A stretch of DNA of 64,000 nt from positions 1,803,001 to 1,867,000 of the forward strand of contig OZ014415.1 in NCBI GenBank assembly GCA_963965975.1. Direction: 5' to 3'. Source of the stretch: Xestospongia bergquistia (lineage: Eukaryota > Porifera > Demospongiae > Haplosclerida > Petrosiidae). Both the position numbers and the translations under genes were made by a program. Below the pieces are notes generated by a model, which made no database searches, was not told where the DNA came from, and saw only the letters and a program-made list of their open reading frames with translations. Shown piece by piece: positions 25,245-39,100 of this stretch; the first letter of the stretch is position 1, and every line of letters begins with the position of its first letter.

Positions 25245-25831
25245 AGGTCTTGGTCTTGTGTACTAGGACATAGATAGCAGCTGTTAAGTTAATATTTAAG
25301 TCATTAAAGTATAAACTTATAAAGTTTGTTTACCTTAATAATGATTACAATAGTAATAGTATATCATGTATTATTATAAAGTTCATTATTTATATAACAG
25401 ATGTTAAATTCATTACTTATAATATCATGTAGCAAAACAATAATAACGTAAGTCAATTACAACAATGCTTCCTAAAAATGATTAATAAGTATTGCATGAC
25501 CATTACTGTAACATTTGTTACAATAACTCTTGCACATTTGTTTTTAAATAAATGTTCAATTACAGTTGAAATTAATTATTGGTATGCAGTATTAGTGGCA
25601 TGTCTCTGATAGTTATGATGTTATTATAGAATATAGCTAGAGTATCATCTTTTAGTAGTAAACCTGACAAAAGAAAACTAGCCTTATTTGACTAAACAAG
25701 CAATGTAAATAAACAACAGGAAGTCCATGCTTAACCTAATTACTTATTTAAACATATAATAATGTAGTAAATAAACAATATTAGATGACAGTAAATGACA
25801 GGAAGTCACTACTTGCAATATAGACCTTACT

Positions 25832-25840
25832 TTTATAAAG
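25832..25840 (+). promoter_or_regulatory. TATA-like core promoter of the truncated copy at 25886
   Basis: TTTATAAAG, 46 bp before the ATG, preceded by the recurrent 'ggaagtcactacttgcaata' stretch. The promoter of this broken copy is therefore intact. Confidence 0.45.
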
Positions 25841-25885
25841 TGACAAACACATCTACTGTCTACTAGTCTAGTAACTGTAATCATC

Positions 25886-26491
25886 ATGATCAGAGTTATT
25901 GTCATCTTGATGTTACTGGATTGTTACTGCAATGCTGTTGTAGATATTGACAAAAGAACCAGAGGTAATAATGACAATTAATAAATATATTTTATATATT
26001 AAATATTTCCTAGGTATTCCTATGGATGTTACACATGAAGGGAATTTCTTTTGTTTTGCCTTCATTAGAAACAAAGCAAACACAGAACCTAACACTGGCA
26101 GAGAAGCTCCTAGAAGTCTAGGAATCTTTATAACAACTCAAAACCCAAATCCAGTGGGTTACCGAATTCGATCTGATAATACTGGCTATTCAAGAACTGG
26201 TACAGTCACAGCTGGAACAATTATAAGGGAACAATATATGACACCAAATGTACCAGAAGTGAATACAGCAACAACTTCAGTTGGTATAATTGTGGAAACA
26301 ATTAATTCAAGTCAAACAATTCAAGTGATGGGATTTAGCGATTCTTTTGGTAACGCTGATGGCTTTCTAGCTGTTCCAATAATACAGTATAAATCGAATT
26401 TTACATATGGTTATGCTAGTCTATCTGCATCAGCTCGAAGTTTCAACAGCATTGTAGCTGTAGTTGCTTGTGGTGACATAGCAGAGGATGA
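25886..26491 (+). pseudogene. truncated IgGFc-binding N-terminal gene copy
   Basis: Signal-peptide exon 25886-25964 (MIRVIVILMLLDCYCNA), acceptor at 26012-26013, then exon sequence from 26014 identical to the gene at 28852. At 26491/26492 the frame runs from ...GDIAEDD straight into the palindrome (TPSFTRYAIV), passes through it and the TA repeat, and stops at 26669. Everything after roughly residue 185 of the mature protein is missing. The break is the junction of the 2,838-bp tandem duplication, so this is the upstream remnant of that event. It could also be an assembly artefact. Confidence 0.85.
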
Positions 26492-28045
26492 TGTTACTCC
26501 GAGTTTCACGCGTTATGCGATCGTCAGACAGCTGTCTGACGATCGCATAACGCGTGAAACTCGGAGTAACAGCAACACAGCGAGAGCTATGTTTATATAT
26601 ATATATATATATATATATACATACATACATACATATATATATAATATCACTGTAAAAATGATTGATTGATTTAACTAATATATCGTTATATGGGTTGTTG
26701 TATATGCAAAAATAAACATAATATTGTTTTGATTACTAATGTATTATGAAATTGACAGTTTATATATCTAATATTAAAACTAATATTGATTTATTTAATA
26801 CTTAGAAACATAAGTTGCTTGTTGTTATGAATTCATATACCATAGTTTGATGATTTTCATCTATGCAAACTTCATGATAATCAACAAGTTGTCACTAATT
26901 TTTAACCTCATAGATCTACATGTAAACTATCAATATATTTAGTCTATATATAAGGTGTACTATAGCAATCACTATAGAACAGGATGCATTTGTGCATTGT
27001 ATGTTATTACATTGTATTGACATAAACAATCATTAAAATCATTACACTGTATTAATGAGGTAGTATATATAATATCATTAAATGACTTCAATCTGTTTGT
27101 GTAAACATTTGATATGATAAACTATGATCTTTACTTTAACAACAGTTTCCTTAATATAAAAATAATCACATATAAGTCATTGTAGACTGACAAATAATGA
27201 CCACTAAACACTTTCTATTGCAGTTAATAAGGACATAATATGTACATGTGTTCATGTGGTACCTTTAAAATAGTTAAGTATCTTTCATTTAAACAGCATT
27301 GTTTACGTAAATCATCATATTCAGTTCTATACTAACCTAACACTTCTAAGACAGGTTTAACTTCTTTCTAGAGTTTTCTCTCTTAGCATGTGCTCAATAT
27401 ATTATAAATACATATTTCTATATAATCATATCACTGTGGAAACTGATTGGTTGATTTAACCAATATATTTATACAGGTTGTATGTAGCTGACTTATTTTG
27501 ATGCCAAAAAGTAAGCATAATATAGTTTTTATTACTAATGTACTACTGATTATGGTCAGAACCAATATATAATCATAAATTTTATTAAATTTTTGTATGG
27601 ATGTATGCAAACCAAATTAATATGTTCGTAAATGGGTTAAAACAACTTGTCATTACCTTACCTCTTAAAAGCAATCTATGTCTGCATATATACAATGAAA
27701 ATAGAAACACTAGAAACGTATGTTGTTCAATATTGTATTTAAAGAACTATCTGTTTGTTATAAAAGGATTAAGGTGACATTATCTGGTGTTATTATTTTT
27801 ATACCATTAATATATCCTGGTACAATTTAAGATTAATATAATGGCAGACTGAAGTGCATATATGAATTCATATAAACAAGCAACTTATGTTCTAAGTATT
27901 AAATAAATCATTATTACTTTAATATTAGCTATACAAACTGTCAATTTCATAATACATTTGTAATCAAAATAGTGTTATGTTTATGTTTTGTATATACTGA
28001 CTGTATGACTATGTATTAGTTAAATCAACCAATCAGTTTTTACAG

Positions 28046-28082
<37 letters not shown>

Positions 28083-29329
28083 AGGTCTTGGTCTTGTGTA
28101 CTAGGACATAGATAGCAGCTGTTAAGTTAATATTTAAGTCATTAAAGTATAAACTTATAAAGTTTGTTTACCTTAATAATGATTACAATAGTAATAGTAT
28201 ATCATGTATTATTATAAAGTTCATTATTTATATAACAGATGTTAAATTCATTACTTATAATATCATGTAGCAAAACAATAATAACGTAAGTCAATTACAA
28301 CAATGCTTCCTAAAAATGATTAATAAGTATTGCATGACCATTACTGTAACATTTGTTACAATAACTCTTGCACATTTGTTTTTAAATAAATGTTCAATTA
28401 CAGTTGAAATTAATTATTGGTATGCAGTATTAGTGGCATGTCTCTGATAGTTATGATGTTATTATAGAATATAGCTAGAGTATCATCTTTTAGTAGTAAA
28501 CCTGACAAAAGAAAACTAGCCTTATTTGACTAAACAAGCAATGTAAATAAACAACAGGAAGTCCATGCTTAACCTAATTACTTATTTAAACATATAATAA
28601 TGTAGTAAATAAACAATATTAGATGACAGTAAATGACAGGAAGTCACTACTTGCAATATAGACCTTACTTTTATAAAGTGACAAACACATCTACTGTCTA
28701 CTAGTCTAGTAACTGTAATCATCATGATCAGAGTTATTGTCATCTTGATGTTACTGGATTGTTACTGCAATGCTGTTGTAGATATTGACAAAAGAACCAG
28801 AGGTAATAATGACAATTAATAAATATATTTTATATATTAAATATTTCCTAGGTATTCCTATGGATGTTACACATGAAGGGAATTTCTTTTGTTTTGCCTT
28901 CATTAGAAACAAAGCAAACACAGAACCTAACACTGGCAGAGAAGCTCCTAGAAGTCTAGGAATCTTTATAACAACTCAAAACCCAAATCCAGTGGGTTAC
29001 CGAATTCGATCTGATAATACTGGCTATTCAAGAACTGGTACAGTCACAGCTGGAACAATTATAAGGGAACAATATATGACACCAAATGTACCAGAAGTGA
29101 ATACAGCAACAACTTCAGTTGGTATAATTGTGGAAACAATTAATTCAAGTCAAACAATTCAAGTGATGGGATTTAGCGATTCTTTTGGTAACGCTGATGG
29201 CTTTCTAGCTGTTCCAATAATACAGTATAAATCGAATTTTACATATGGTTATGCTAGTCTATCTGCATCAGCTCGAAGTTTCAACAGCATTGTAGCTGTA
29301 GTTGCTTGTGGTGACATAGCAGAGGATGA
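26492..29329 (+). repeat. direct tandem duplication, unit B (2,838 bp)
   Basis: Second copy of 23654-26491. It begins inside the palindrome (left arm reduced to 40 bp) and ends within the IgGFc exon, where this copy continues into the complete gene (GAT GAT ATT ACA TAT). The stretch 26589-28669 is otherwise intergenic and contains the second copy of the foldback element. Confidence 0.92.
28670..28678 (+). promoter_or_regulatory. TATA-like core promoter of the 28724 gene
   Basis: TTTATAAAG, 46 bp before the ATG. Exact copy of 25832-25840. Confidence 0.45.
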
Positions 29330-32300
29330 TATTACATATTCAACTGAAAATCCGTTTCTTGTAGTAAGTCATTACATAAAAGACGGATTTGCACTTTCAA
29401 ATCAAAAGACTTTTTCTTCAGCAACAATGAGTGAATATAACACTCTTGGTTTACTAAGGGCATCCCAAAATGATATTACAGGTTTTCGAGCTAGCTCTAA
29501 TCAACCAATTGGTTTCATGACTGGACATGAATGTGGAGAAATACAACAAGGTGAAGATACTTGTGACCATATCATTGAACAGGTACCTCCATCTTATACA
29601 TGGGGCTATAACTTTTTTATGGCTCCATTTAAAAAAAGAACAGGTTATGTATTTAAGGTCTGGCCAAGGTACAGTGGTACTTCCTTCACAGTGTATTGCT
29701 CTGATAAAACAAGTTTTAACATCTCAAACTTTCAATTTAATGAAATCAATGTAGACAACAGACAAAGGTTTGAACTAAACAGTCAATCTTATTGTTATAT
29801 CCAGTCTAATCGACCATTATTTGTTATGCAATATGGTTACTCACATGAACATGATAATAAGAATCAATATGGTGATCCTAATATGGTTTTAGTAGCTCCT
29901 ATTAGCCAGTATTTGAACAAACATGTCTTTACTACTAATGTCAGTATGTATACTAGACAAAATGATGATTTCACAGATCACTATATATCAGTGACTGTGT
30001 TAGCAAGGTACTTTGTTCCTAATGCTATATTATTAGATGGTACACCATTAGAACCTAATGTTACTAAATGGAGTATTATTAACTGCAGTCAAAATGATCC
30101 ATGTGGTTATGGTATTAGTAAGAGTGTTTACATTGGTACTCATACTGTTCAACATTCAAACCCTAATGCTTCTATTAATGTTATTGTATATGGTTGGAGA
30201 ATTGAGAAAGGATATGCCTATCCAGCTGGATATGGTATGAATCCTGTAGGAGGTGAGTGGTATATAAACATTCAACCTTCTCTATATTATTTTAACACAT
30301 AGAAACATTCTATTCACTTGTTGCAGTTAATGAATCGTCACTAGAAAATAGTGAAGGACCAATGATTGTTCGAGTATATCGATCAGGAGATGTGAGTCAA
30401 TCATCAACTGTAAATTTAAGAACATTTACTACATGTAAGTTATGTTAAATGTTGTAGTGGATATTTGATTAACAGTGTTTTCTCTCCTTTCATGTTTATC
30501 TTCAGCTGGATACAATGCAGCAACAAGTCAGTTTAAATAATAATATTGTATAATTAGTTTAAAGGAATATCTAAATTGTTAAGAAATGATTAGCGTCATT
30601 TTTATCTAAATGACAATAAAGTTAAAATTTCTTTAATATTTCAATATTATTCTACAGTTGGACCTAATGGTGACCTCATATCACAAACACAGACAGTCTC
30701 CTTTGTATCTGATCAAACATTTGTAGATGCCTCGTTTGTGTTCATGGATGATATTACACTTGAATCTGATGAAACATTTGGTGTTGAACTTGTTCCAAGA
30801 AATGATTTGACTTTTGGTGTACCATCCTGTGTTATAATGACAATTATTAATGATGACAGTGAGAAATATTTTATTATCTCAACATTTTTATTCGAAACAA
30901 ATGCAGGTATAGCAATCTTTTTTAACCCTGTCCAGTATAATATCACTGAGGGAAATACTGCTATAACAATTACACTGAGAGCTCAGACTTCTCAACCTCT
31001 CATGTCAACTTCTCGTATTAGAATAACAGATCAGTCCACAGGATCAGCTACAAGTAAAATTCATTAGTTTTACAATTGATATGTAGATAATTTGTTTTAT
31101 AGGAAATGTAGATTATACAGCCTTTGATAGTTTTATTGATCTTCAAGCTGGAGCTACCGGATTCACATATAATGTCATTATCAGATCAAACCCAGCAGTT
31201 GAACCAACTGAAAAATTTAATGTTATCATGTCTTTTGTATTGGGAACATCTCTGTTAGTCACTCAAAATACAGCAACAGTTCAAATATTTGATATTGATG
31301 GTTTGTCATATAATTAATATACCATACTTGGTCATATTTCAATAAATGTTTTTTCAGAAATTATAATTGGATTTGATACAAACAACTATTCAATTGATGA
31401 GAACAGAGGCTGTATTACTGTTATTTGTGCAGCTAGTGGTCCAGTCTTTACTAATGTCACTCTTTACATTCAAGATATTCCTAATACAGCACAAAGTCAG
31501 TTATCAATTTATTATAATATATCATTACATGACATCTACTATTAGATCCTGATGATTATATTGGATTCAATCAGAACATAGTTATACCTCAAGGAAAAAT
31601 CTCGGTATCATTTAATATCATAATTACTAATGATGGTAGACCAGAACTGAATGAAGACTTTTCTGCAACAATCAGTCTAGTTTCAGGAGATAAAGTCACA
31701 GTTGATCAAAATTCTGCTACGACTACTATAACAATTAAAGATACAGACAGTGAGTTTATTACTTTAAACAAAATCATCATGACAGTAAAGTTGATTTACT
31801 TTTAGAGTCTACATACAACTATTTAACTAGTACAGATATCAGTACATCTAGTTCCTTGATTTCAGTTGATTCATCAGTTACCATAACTACAGGTAATAAA
31901 TTGTAACTAACTTGTTTGATGTTAGTTTTAACAGTACCAACTTTCAGTCTCTACAGATAACAATTTCATTAGTATTGGAGTGATAATTGGTTTATCAGTG
32001 ATATTGAGTGTTGCTTTTATTATTATTATTATTATGGTCTTTATTGTCATATTTCTATATAAGAAAATGTCAAATACCAATGAACTGAAAAGGTACTAAC
32101 TTGACATCATTTCTTTGTAATCTATATGTTCTGTTTGTAGATACAAAGGAGATCTTGTTACTAATCCAAAATCTATCATTACTACTACACCAACTAAAGT
32201 GTTAGTTAATAGTTTAATAATACAACATTGTAAGTGGTATTATAATTATAGAAGTGTTCCTGCTGAGCATATATATGAGAAGGTCATTGCATCAGCAGAT

Positions 32301-32474
32301 TATGAGATACCAGTAGTTACCACTGATATACCAGTGACTCCATGTCCATCGTATGCTACTACAACATTCACAGAGGCAGATGTGATGCTAGTAGGTACCA
32401 CTGATATATCAGTGAGTCAATGTCCAGCCTATGTTACTACAACATTCACTCAGACAGAAGTAAAGATAGAGTAA
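28724..32474 (+). CDS. IgGFc-binding N-terminal / Calx-beta x3 transmembrane receptor (complete)
   Basis: Exons 28724-28802, 28852-30252, 30303-30434, 30506-30526, 30658-30858, 30907-31053, 31103-31300, 31358-31495, 31546-31749, 31806-31892, 31948-32092, 32141-32200, 32252-32474. Total 3036 nt (1011 aa plus stop). Signal peptide, IgGFc-binding module, three Calx-beta domains (the third begins EIIIGFDTNNYSIDENRG), a Ser/Thr-rich stalk (SSSLISVDSSVTITT), a TM helix (IGVIIGLSVILSVAFIIIII) with a YKKM stop-transfer, and a tail with IYEKV, ADYEIPVV, TPCPSYATTTFTE and QCPAYVTTTFTQTE. The TM exon is unrelated in sequence to those at 3150 and 11353, although the tail repeats are shared, so TM and tail exons have been exchanged between family members. 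Type I membrane protein; ligand unknown. Confidence 0.88.
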
Positions 32475-35400
32475 CTTCAGGTCAATTTCATGTACATTTG
32501 CTGCAATTGTTTGTGACTGTATTAAGTGTAATGCTGATATTTTTGTGTGTTAATATCATGCAATGACCTATTTTAATAATATAATATTTGGTTAGTAATC
32601 TTTTTTAGTAGTATATTTTAATGGTTAAATGAAAGTCATTTCTGTATAATGAATTGTTTATTAATGCAATAGTAGCCTATATAGTCACAGTATTGACATA
32701 CATGTTTATAAAACACCTGTCTTAGTTACATCAATGTGTATAATATTTCCTTTGATGAGATAACTTCTAAAGTCATAAGTTCATTTATTGCAGTTTGGGA
32801 AAATAGGCTACAATATAGTCATGTAATAATGATTTTCCAATATTTTATTAAATAATATTTTGAGTTAAACAAACATTGGCGTATTCATCACTAGCATTAT
32901 CATCAATATAGACAATGTCCTCTTATGACAGCAATGGATATAGCACTGATTAATGGTCACATAGATGCAGGCTATACTTACAACTCAGTATGGTTGCTTT
33001 TAACTTCTTGAAAACATGATCTATTACGTCGTTATAAGTCATAAAAAAACCTTACCCTCTTCATGTCTTCACAAGTTGTAAGCAGTACAATTCCTTTTAT
33101 AATTGTAAATCTTAAAAATTGTAACCTATCCTTTAATAATGCTACTAGTAAATAGTGCTACATATTTGTTTGTTAGTCATCGTTATTAATAAGTAAAATA
33201 ATTGTGTCATTTCAATCAGATTTTTGTTAATAGCTACTGCAGTTTCATCAATGCAATGTTCAGATTCCATTATTATGTAATCTATAAAATCAAAGCTAGT
33301 ATAGTACAATAACTAAAACAAATAATAATAAAGCATTAAATATTTTTGTCTTGCATTGTCCGGTAATTGAATCCATGAACATGAGATAATACATATATAA
33401 TGTTTCAATGGAATATCTCTAACTGAATATTGATCATGTACTAGTAACTCCAGTACAGCATCACATGTATTGACAGCATTAACATATACTATGTATACTC
33501 ATCACATGAGATGTTTATTTCATAAAAGCAATCTTAATAATAATCAACAAATTTTGTCACTGAAGTATAATCTTATACATGTCAGCTATTAATATATTAG
33601 TTGATGCAATTGTATTAGTCTCATAGTGAGACAGAATACCTACCTCTCAGGAATTATCTGTCTGGGACCAGACATAAGACTAATACAATAGAATGCTTGT
33701 TATTACATGTATTAAAAAACAAGAATATAAATGTAATAGTCATCCTAAGATTATTTGATGGTACTGCCGTTATTGAAGAGATGGCAGAAGCTATGTAACT
33801 GCTCAAATTTTCTCAAATAATTGTAATTAGTACAACCAATCAGAGACAAAGTAGCTCCCAATGATCTATATAAATATTGTGGTCTTGTCAAAAGATCTAT
33901 CTCATATGCTCACTTGATGGCAGGCTCTATTAGATTCTAGATTTAAATTCCAACTTGACCTTGGCCTTTTCATTTCTCAACTGCGCAATATTCGTTAGTT
34001 CCACAATCTTGATTAGTTAATTACTATCTTATCTGGTATAGTAGACTCTTCTATACAGGAAATAAGACAGAACAATAATAAGAAGAAGAAGGTAAGGGAA
34101 AGTTTTATTAAATACAGTTGTAAATGTTCAGTGATCATTATTTGCCTGCCTATATAATGGCTCATAAAGATTTGTTGAAATAAAACTTAATAAGTATTAA
34201 CTTGGTTATATTAAAATTAAGGAGCAATGCATAATTCAACAAGTTGACAACATAAGGCAATTAGAATTCTAGTCAGAGATGTAAATAGATTTGCAAAGTT
34301 AAATAGTCTTTTCAAATGTGCCAGCATCATTATTTCTGTATGATGTTACCATATCTACCATTTTAACAAAAAGTACAATATATTATTTCTTTTAACCCTT
34401 GAATTCTGATTCCCATGTATACATACCTGGATTTTTTGTGTCTCTGCAGTTCATGATTAATGTTTGACACAATAAATTATGCTATTTACTCTAACAACTT
34501 GACAAATTGTAACCATTGCATGTTAAGAAATCTGAACGAAAATTTATAACACTTTCACAATATCAATTAAATATAACACAATATGTAAAACATAACTATA
34601 TAATAGTAAACTTTACAGTCTCAAATGATACAATGATTTTAAAGTTGCTATAAGGAAGTCTTAGCATGATTTATTAAACATTTATCCATAGTTTTCTTGC
34701 ATTATTTTAACAGTATTTGCCAGTTAGCAAATGTGTACTGGTCATATATAATACTTTTTCATTTACATCCGTGACTAAAAGTCTAAGTACCTGTTATTGT
34801 CAACTTGATAAATTATATGTTGTTTCTTAATTTCTTAAAATAATCATGTCATTATATTTTATTAGCAAATCTTTATGAGCCATTAAATAATGACCACTGA
34901 ACACTTACAACAGTAATTAATAAGGGCATATTATGTACATGTGTTCATGTTGTAGCCGCTTTTAAATAGTTCTGTACTGACCTATAACTTCTAAGTCAAG
35001 TTTAATTTCTTTCTAGAGCATTCTTTTAACATGTGCTCAGTTTATTATAAATAGGTATTTCTGTATAATCATATCACTATAAAAACTGATTGGTTGATTT
35101 AACCAATATATGTTTATATAGGTTGTATGAAGCTGACTTATTTTGATGTCAAAAAGTAACCATAATATAGTTTTTATTACTAATCTACTACTACTTGTGT
35201 AGCTAATTGTTAGAACCAATATAAAAATTATAATCATAAATTTTTATTGTTATTTTGCATGAATGTATGCAAAGAAAATAATGTTCATGAGTGCGTTAAA
35301 ACACTTTAAAAATATTGTATACCTGCATATATACAATGAAAATAGTAACAATGGAAATGTATGTTGTTTATTATTGCATTTAAAAATATTTGCTTTTTAT

Positions 35401-36108
35401 AAAAGAATATGGCAAAAGTATTCTGTGTTATTATTTTTATCCATCAATATATCCTGGTAAAATTCCTTTAAGATTAATATGATGTTACATTAAAGTGCAT
35501 ATATAAATTCATAGCAACAAGCAATTTATGTTTCCAAGTATTAAATAAATCAATAATAATTAGTTTTAATATTTGCTATACAAACTGTCAATTTGATACT
35601 ACTTTAGTAATTAAAGGAGTTTTATGTTTATGTTTGCATATACAATTACTATTACATTAATGTATTAGTTAAATAAACCAATCAATTTTTACAGTAATAT
35701 ACATATATATGTATGTATAATTGTGTATAGGTAAGTTCTTGTTATTATTGCAAAGAATGCAGCTGTTAAGTCAACATTTAAGTCATCACAATGCAAACTT
35801 AGTTTTTATAACTTAATAATGATTATAATGGTAATAGAATATTATGTATTATTAAAGTTTATTATTTATATAACAAATGTTAAAGTTATTACTTAATATA
35901 ATGTATTATAGTGTACCATCATTTTGTAGTAAGAAAAAAGTAGATATAACCTTATATGACTAAATAAAAAAAGCAATGTAAGTAAACAACAGGAAGTCCA
36001 TGGTTAACCTAATTATTTATATAAACATATAATAATGTAGTAAATAAACAGCATTACATTTAGTAAATAGACAGGAAGTCACTGCTTGCAATATAGACCC
36101 CTTACTAC
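32475..36108. other. intergenic region
   Basis: No gene supported. About 33890-34110 is the flank element shared with 5.3-5.9 kb and 40.8-41.0 kb. 34860-35040 matches the flank at 15090-15230 and 24340-24560 (gtcattgtagactgacaaat-like block). A MITE-like element lies at 35075-35695. 35940-36100 is the 5' flank of the next gene copy. ORFs at 35037-35237 (minus) and 35263-35460 lie inside the element and are chance. Confidence 0.6.
35075..35695. mobile_element. MITE-like element, 621 bp
   Basis: Left end CACTATAAAAACTGATTGG followed by TTGATTTAACC; right end reads GTTAAATAAACC then AATCAATTTTTACAGT, its near reverse complement. Size and interior agree with 24594-25209 (616 bp). No coding capacity, so non-autonomous. 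The right end is followed by TA-rich DNA. Confidence 0.6.
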
Positions 36109-36116
36109 TTATAAAG
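36109..36116 (+). promoter_or_regulatory. TATA-like box upstream of the 36163 pseudogene
   Basis: TTATAAAG, in the same conserved context as the other copies. Confidence 0.4.
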
Positions 36117-36162
36117 GGACAAACACATCTACTTACATACTACTTGTGCAGTAACTGTAATC

Positions 36163-39100
36163 ATGATCAGAGTTATTGTCATCTTGATGTTACTGAATTG
36201 TTACTGTAATGCTATTGTGGATATTGACAAAAGAACCAGAGGTAACAATGGCACTTAATAAATATACTTTATATATTAAATGTTTCCTAGGTATTCCTAT
36301 GGATGTCACACATGAAGGGAATTTCTTTTGTTTTGCCTTCATTAGAAACAAAGCAGACGTAGAACTTTCCAATAGTAGAGAAGCTCCTAGAAATCTAGGA
36401 ATATTTATAACCACACAAAGTTCAAATCCAGTCGGTTATCAAATTCGATCTGGTAGTACTGGCTATACAAAGACTGGCACAGTCACAGCTGGAACAATTG
36501 TAAGAGAAGAATATATGACACCAAATGTATCAGTAGTAGACAGAACAACATCAACTTCAGCTGGTATAATTGTGGAAGCAGTTAATTCAAGTCAAACAAT
36601 TCAAGTGATGGGATTTAGTGATTCTTTAAGTTCTAGTGATGGTTTTCTAGCTGTTCCAATAATACAATATAGATCAAATTTTACATATGGTTATGCTAGT
36701 CTAACTGCATCAGCTCGAAGTTTCAACAGCATTGTAGCTGTAGTTGCTTGTGGTGACGTAGCTCAAGATGATATTACATATTCAACTGAAAATCCATTTT
36801 TGGCAGTAAGTTTCTTTGTAAGAAATGGATACGTGCTTCAAAATCAAAAAACTTTTTTTCAGCACCAATGAGTGAATATAACACTCTTAGACTAGGTTTA
36901 CTAAGGGCGTCCCAAAATGATATTACAGGTTTTCGAGCTACCTCTAATCAACTAATTGGATTCATGACTGGACATGAATGTGCAGAAATACAACTAGATG
37001 AAGATATTTGTGACCATATCATTGAACAGATACCTCCATCTTATACATGAGGCTATAACTTTATTGTGGCTCCATTTAAAAAAGAATAGGTTATGTATTT
37101 AAGGTTTGGCCAAGATACAATGGTACATCCTTCACAGTATATTGCTCTGATGGAACAAACTTTAACATCTTAAACTCTCAATTTAATGAAATCAATATAG
37201 ACAACAGACAAAGGTTTGAACTAAATAGTCAATCTTATTGTTGTATCCAGTCTGATCGACCATTACTTGTAATGCAGTATGGTTTCTCACATCAACATGA
37301 TAATAACATTCAATTTGGAGATCCTAACATGGTTTTAGTAGCTCCTACTAGCCAGTATTTGAACAAACATGTCTTTACTACTAATGTTACTATGTATACT
37401 AGGTGAAATAACGATTTCACATCTCACTTCATATCAGTGACTGTGTTAGCAATGTACTTTTTTCCTAATGCCATATTACGAGATGGTAGACCATAAGAAC
37501 CTAATGTTACTAAATGGAGTATTATTAACTACAGTCAGAATGATCCTTGTGGTTATGGTATTAGTAAGAGTGTTAACATTGGTACTCATATAGTTCAACA
37601 TACAAATCCTAATGCTTCTATTAATGTTATTGTATATGGTTGGAGAATTGAAAAAGGATATGCTTATCCAGCTGGATATGGTATGAATCCTGTAGGAGGT
37701 GAGTGGTATATAAACATTTAATCTTCTCTATACTCTTTCAACACATAGAAACATTCTACTCACTTGTTGCAGTAAATGAATCATCACTAGAAAATAGTGA
37801 AGGACCAATGATTGTTAGAGTGTATCGATCAGGAGATGTGAGTCAATCATCAACTGTGAATTTAAGAACATTTACTACATGTAAGTTATATTAAATATTG
37901 CAGTGTATATTTTATTAACAGTGTTTTCTCTCCTTTTGTGTTTATCTTCAGCTGGACACAATGCAGCAACAAGTCAGTTTAAATAATAATATTATATAAT
38001 TAGTTTAAGTAATATCTAATATATCAAGAAATGATTAGTCTCAGTTTCCTTTATCTAAGTGACAAAAAAGTTAACATTATCTTAACATTTTAATATTGTA
38101 ATATATGATAAAGCAATACAATAATAGTTATATAAATTCAATATTATTCTACAGTTGGACCTAGTGGTGACCTCATATCACAAACACAGACAGTCTCCTT
38201 TGTATCTGACAAAACATTTGTAGGTGCTTCATTTGTGTTCATGGATGATATAACACTTGAATCTGATGAAACATTTGGTGTTGAACTTGTTCCAAGAAAT
38301 GATCTGACTTTTGGTATACCATCCTGTATTATAATGACAATTATTAATGATGATAGTAAGAAATATTTTATTATTTTCACATTATTATTGTAAACAGATG
38401 CAGGTATTATAATCTTTTTTAATCCCATCCATTATAATATTACTGAGGGAAATAACAATGTGATAGTTACATTAAGAGCTCAAACTTCCAAACCACTTTC
38501 CACATCATCTTCTATTAGAATAAGAGATCAATCCACAGGATCAGCTACAAGTAATAATTTGTCAATTTTACTGTTAATGGATAGCTTTCATAGGTGATGT
38601 AGATTATGTAGCCTTTGATGAAGTCATTGATCTTCAGGGTGATCTATTGGGTTCACATATAATGTCACTATTATATCAAACCCTGGTTCTGAATCAACTG
38701 AAATATTTAACGCTATCATGTCTTTTGTATCTGGAGACACTTTGAGAGTCACTAATAGTACAGCAACAATTCGAATCTTAGATGATGACGGTAAGAGATT
38801 TTAATAATCTTAACATTATTTATTTTTAAATAATGAAACAATATATTGTTTTAAGTTAATGAATATCTTTAATTGTTTGTGCTTCCTTTGCTGTATTGTA
38901 TCAATGATACAATTGCTATTTTCTTGTTTCCTTTGATCTTTTAAATTAATGTTTTTTGATAGCCAGTAGAGAATGTTGTTGCTTGGTGATCACTAATGAG
39001 TTTTTATGTTCGACCAATTGAAAAACATGATAGGTAGCTGTGAACATGGAGTTGTTCCATCGTTAGTTCTGGATGACTAGGAGGTCTTCCAGATTATGAT

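Larger units (their letters stand above)
23273..25831. other. intergenic region with palindrome and foldback element
   Basis: It holds the 3' flank of the Kunitz gene, a TA run (23516-23553), a perfect palindrome (23637-23750), a second TA run and a foldback element (23810-25209), then 5' flank sequence leading to the next signal-peptide exon. From 23654 on, everything recurs 2,838 bp downstream. No coding exon recognised. Confidence 0.7.
23654..26491 (+). repeat. direct tandem duplication, unit A (2,838 bp)
   Basis: Unit A (23654-26491) and unit B (26492-29329) read the same at every place I compared: palindrome centre, foldback element, 5' flank, signal-peptide exon and the first part of the IgGFc exon. 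A constant offset of 2838 throughout shows no net insertion or deletion. The unit runs from inside the palindrome to codon 'GAT GAT' of the IgGFc exon. Confidence 0.93.

Noticed and set aside
23273-29329. Repeats examined as a possible CRISPR array, integron or viral long terminal repeats.
   Set aside because: No short regularly spaced repeats, no polymerase or integrase frame, and the units contain host-family exons.
36190-36414. Recurrent minus-strand ORFs (KKFPSCxTSIGIPRK type) at the start of each IgGFc exon.
   Set aside because: They are antisense shadows of the conserved exon, recurring only because the exon recurs.
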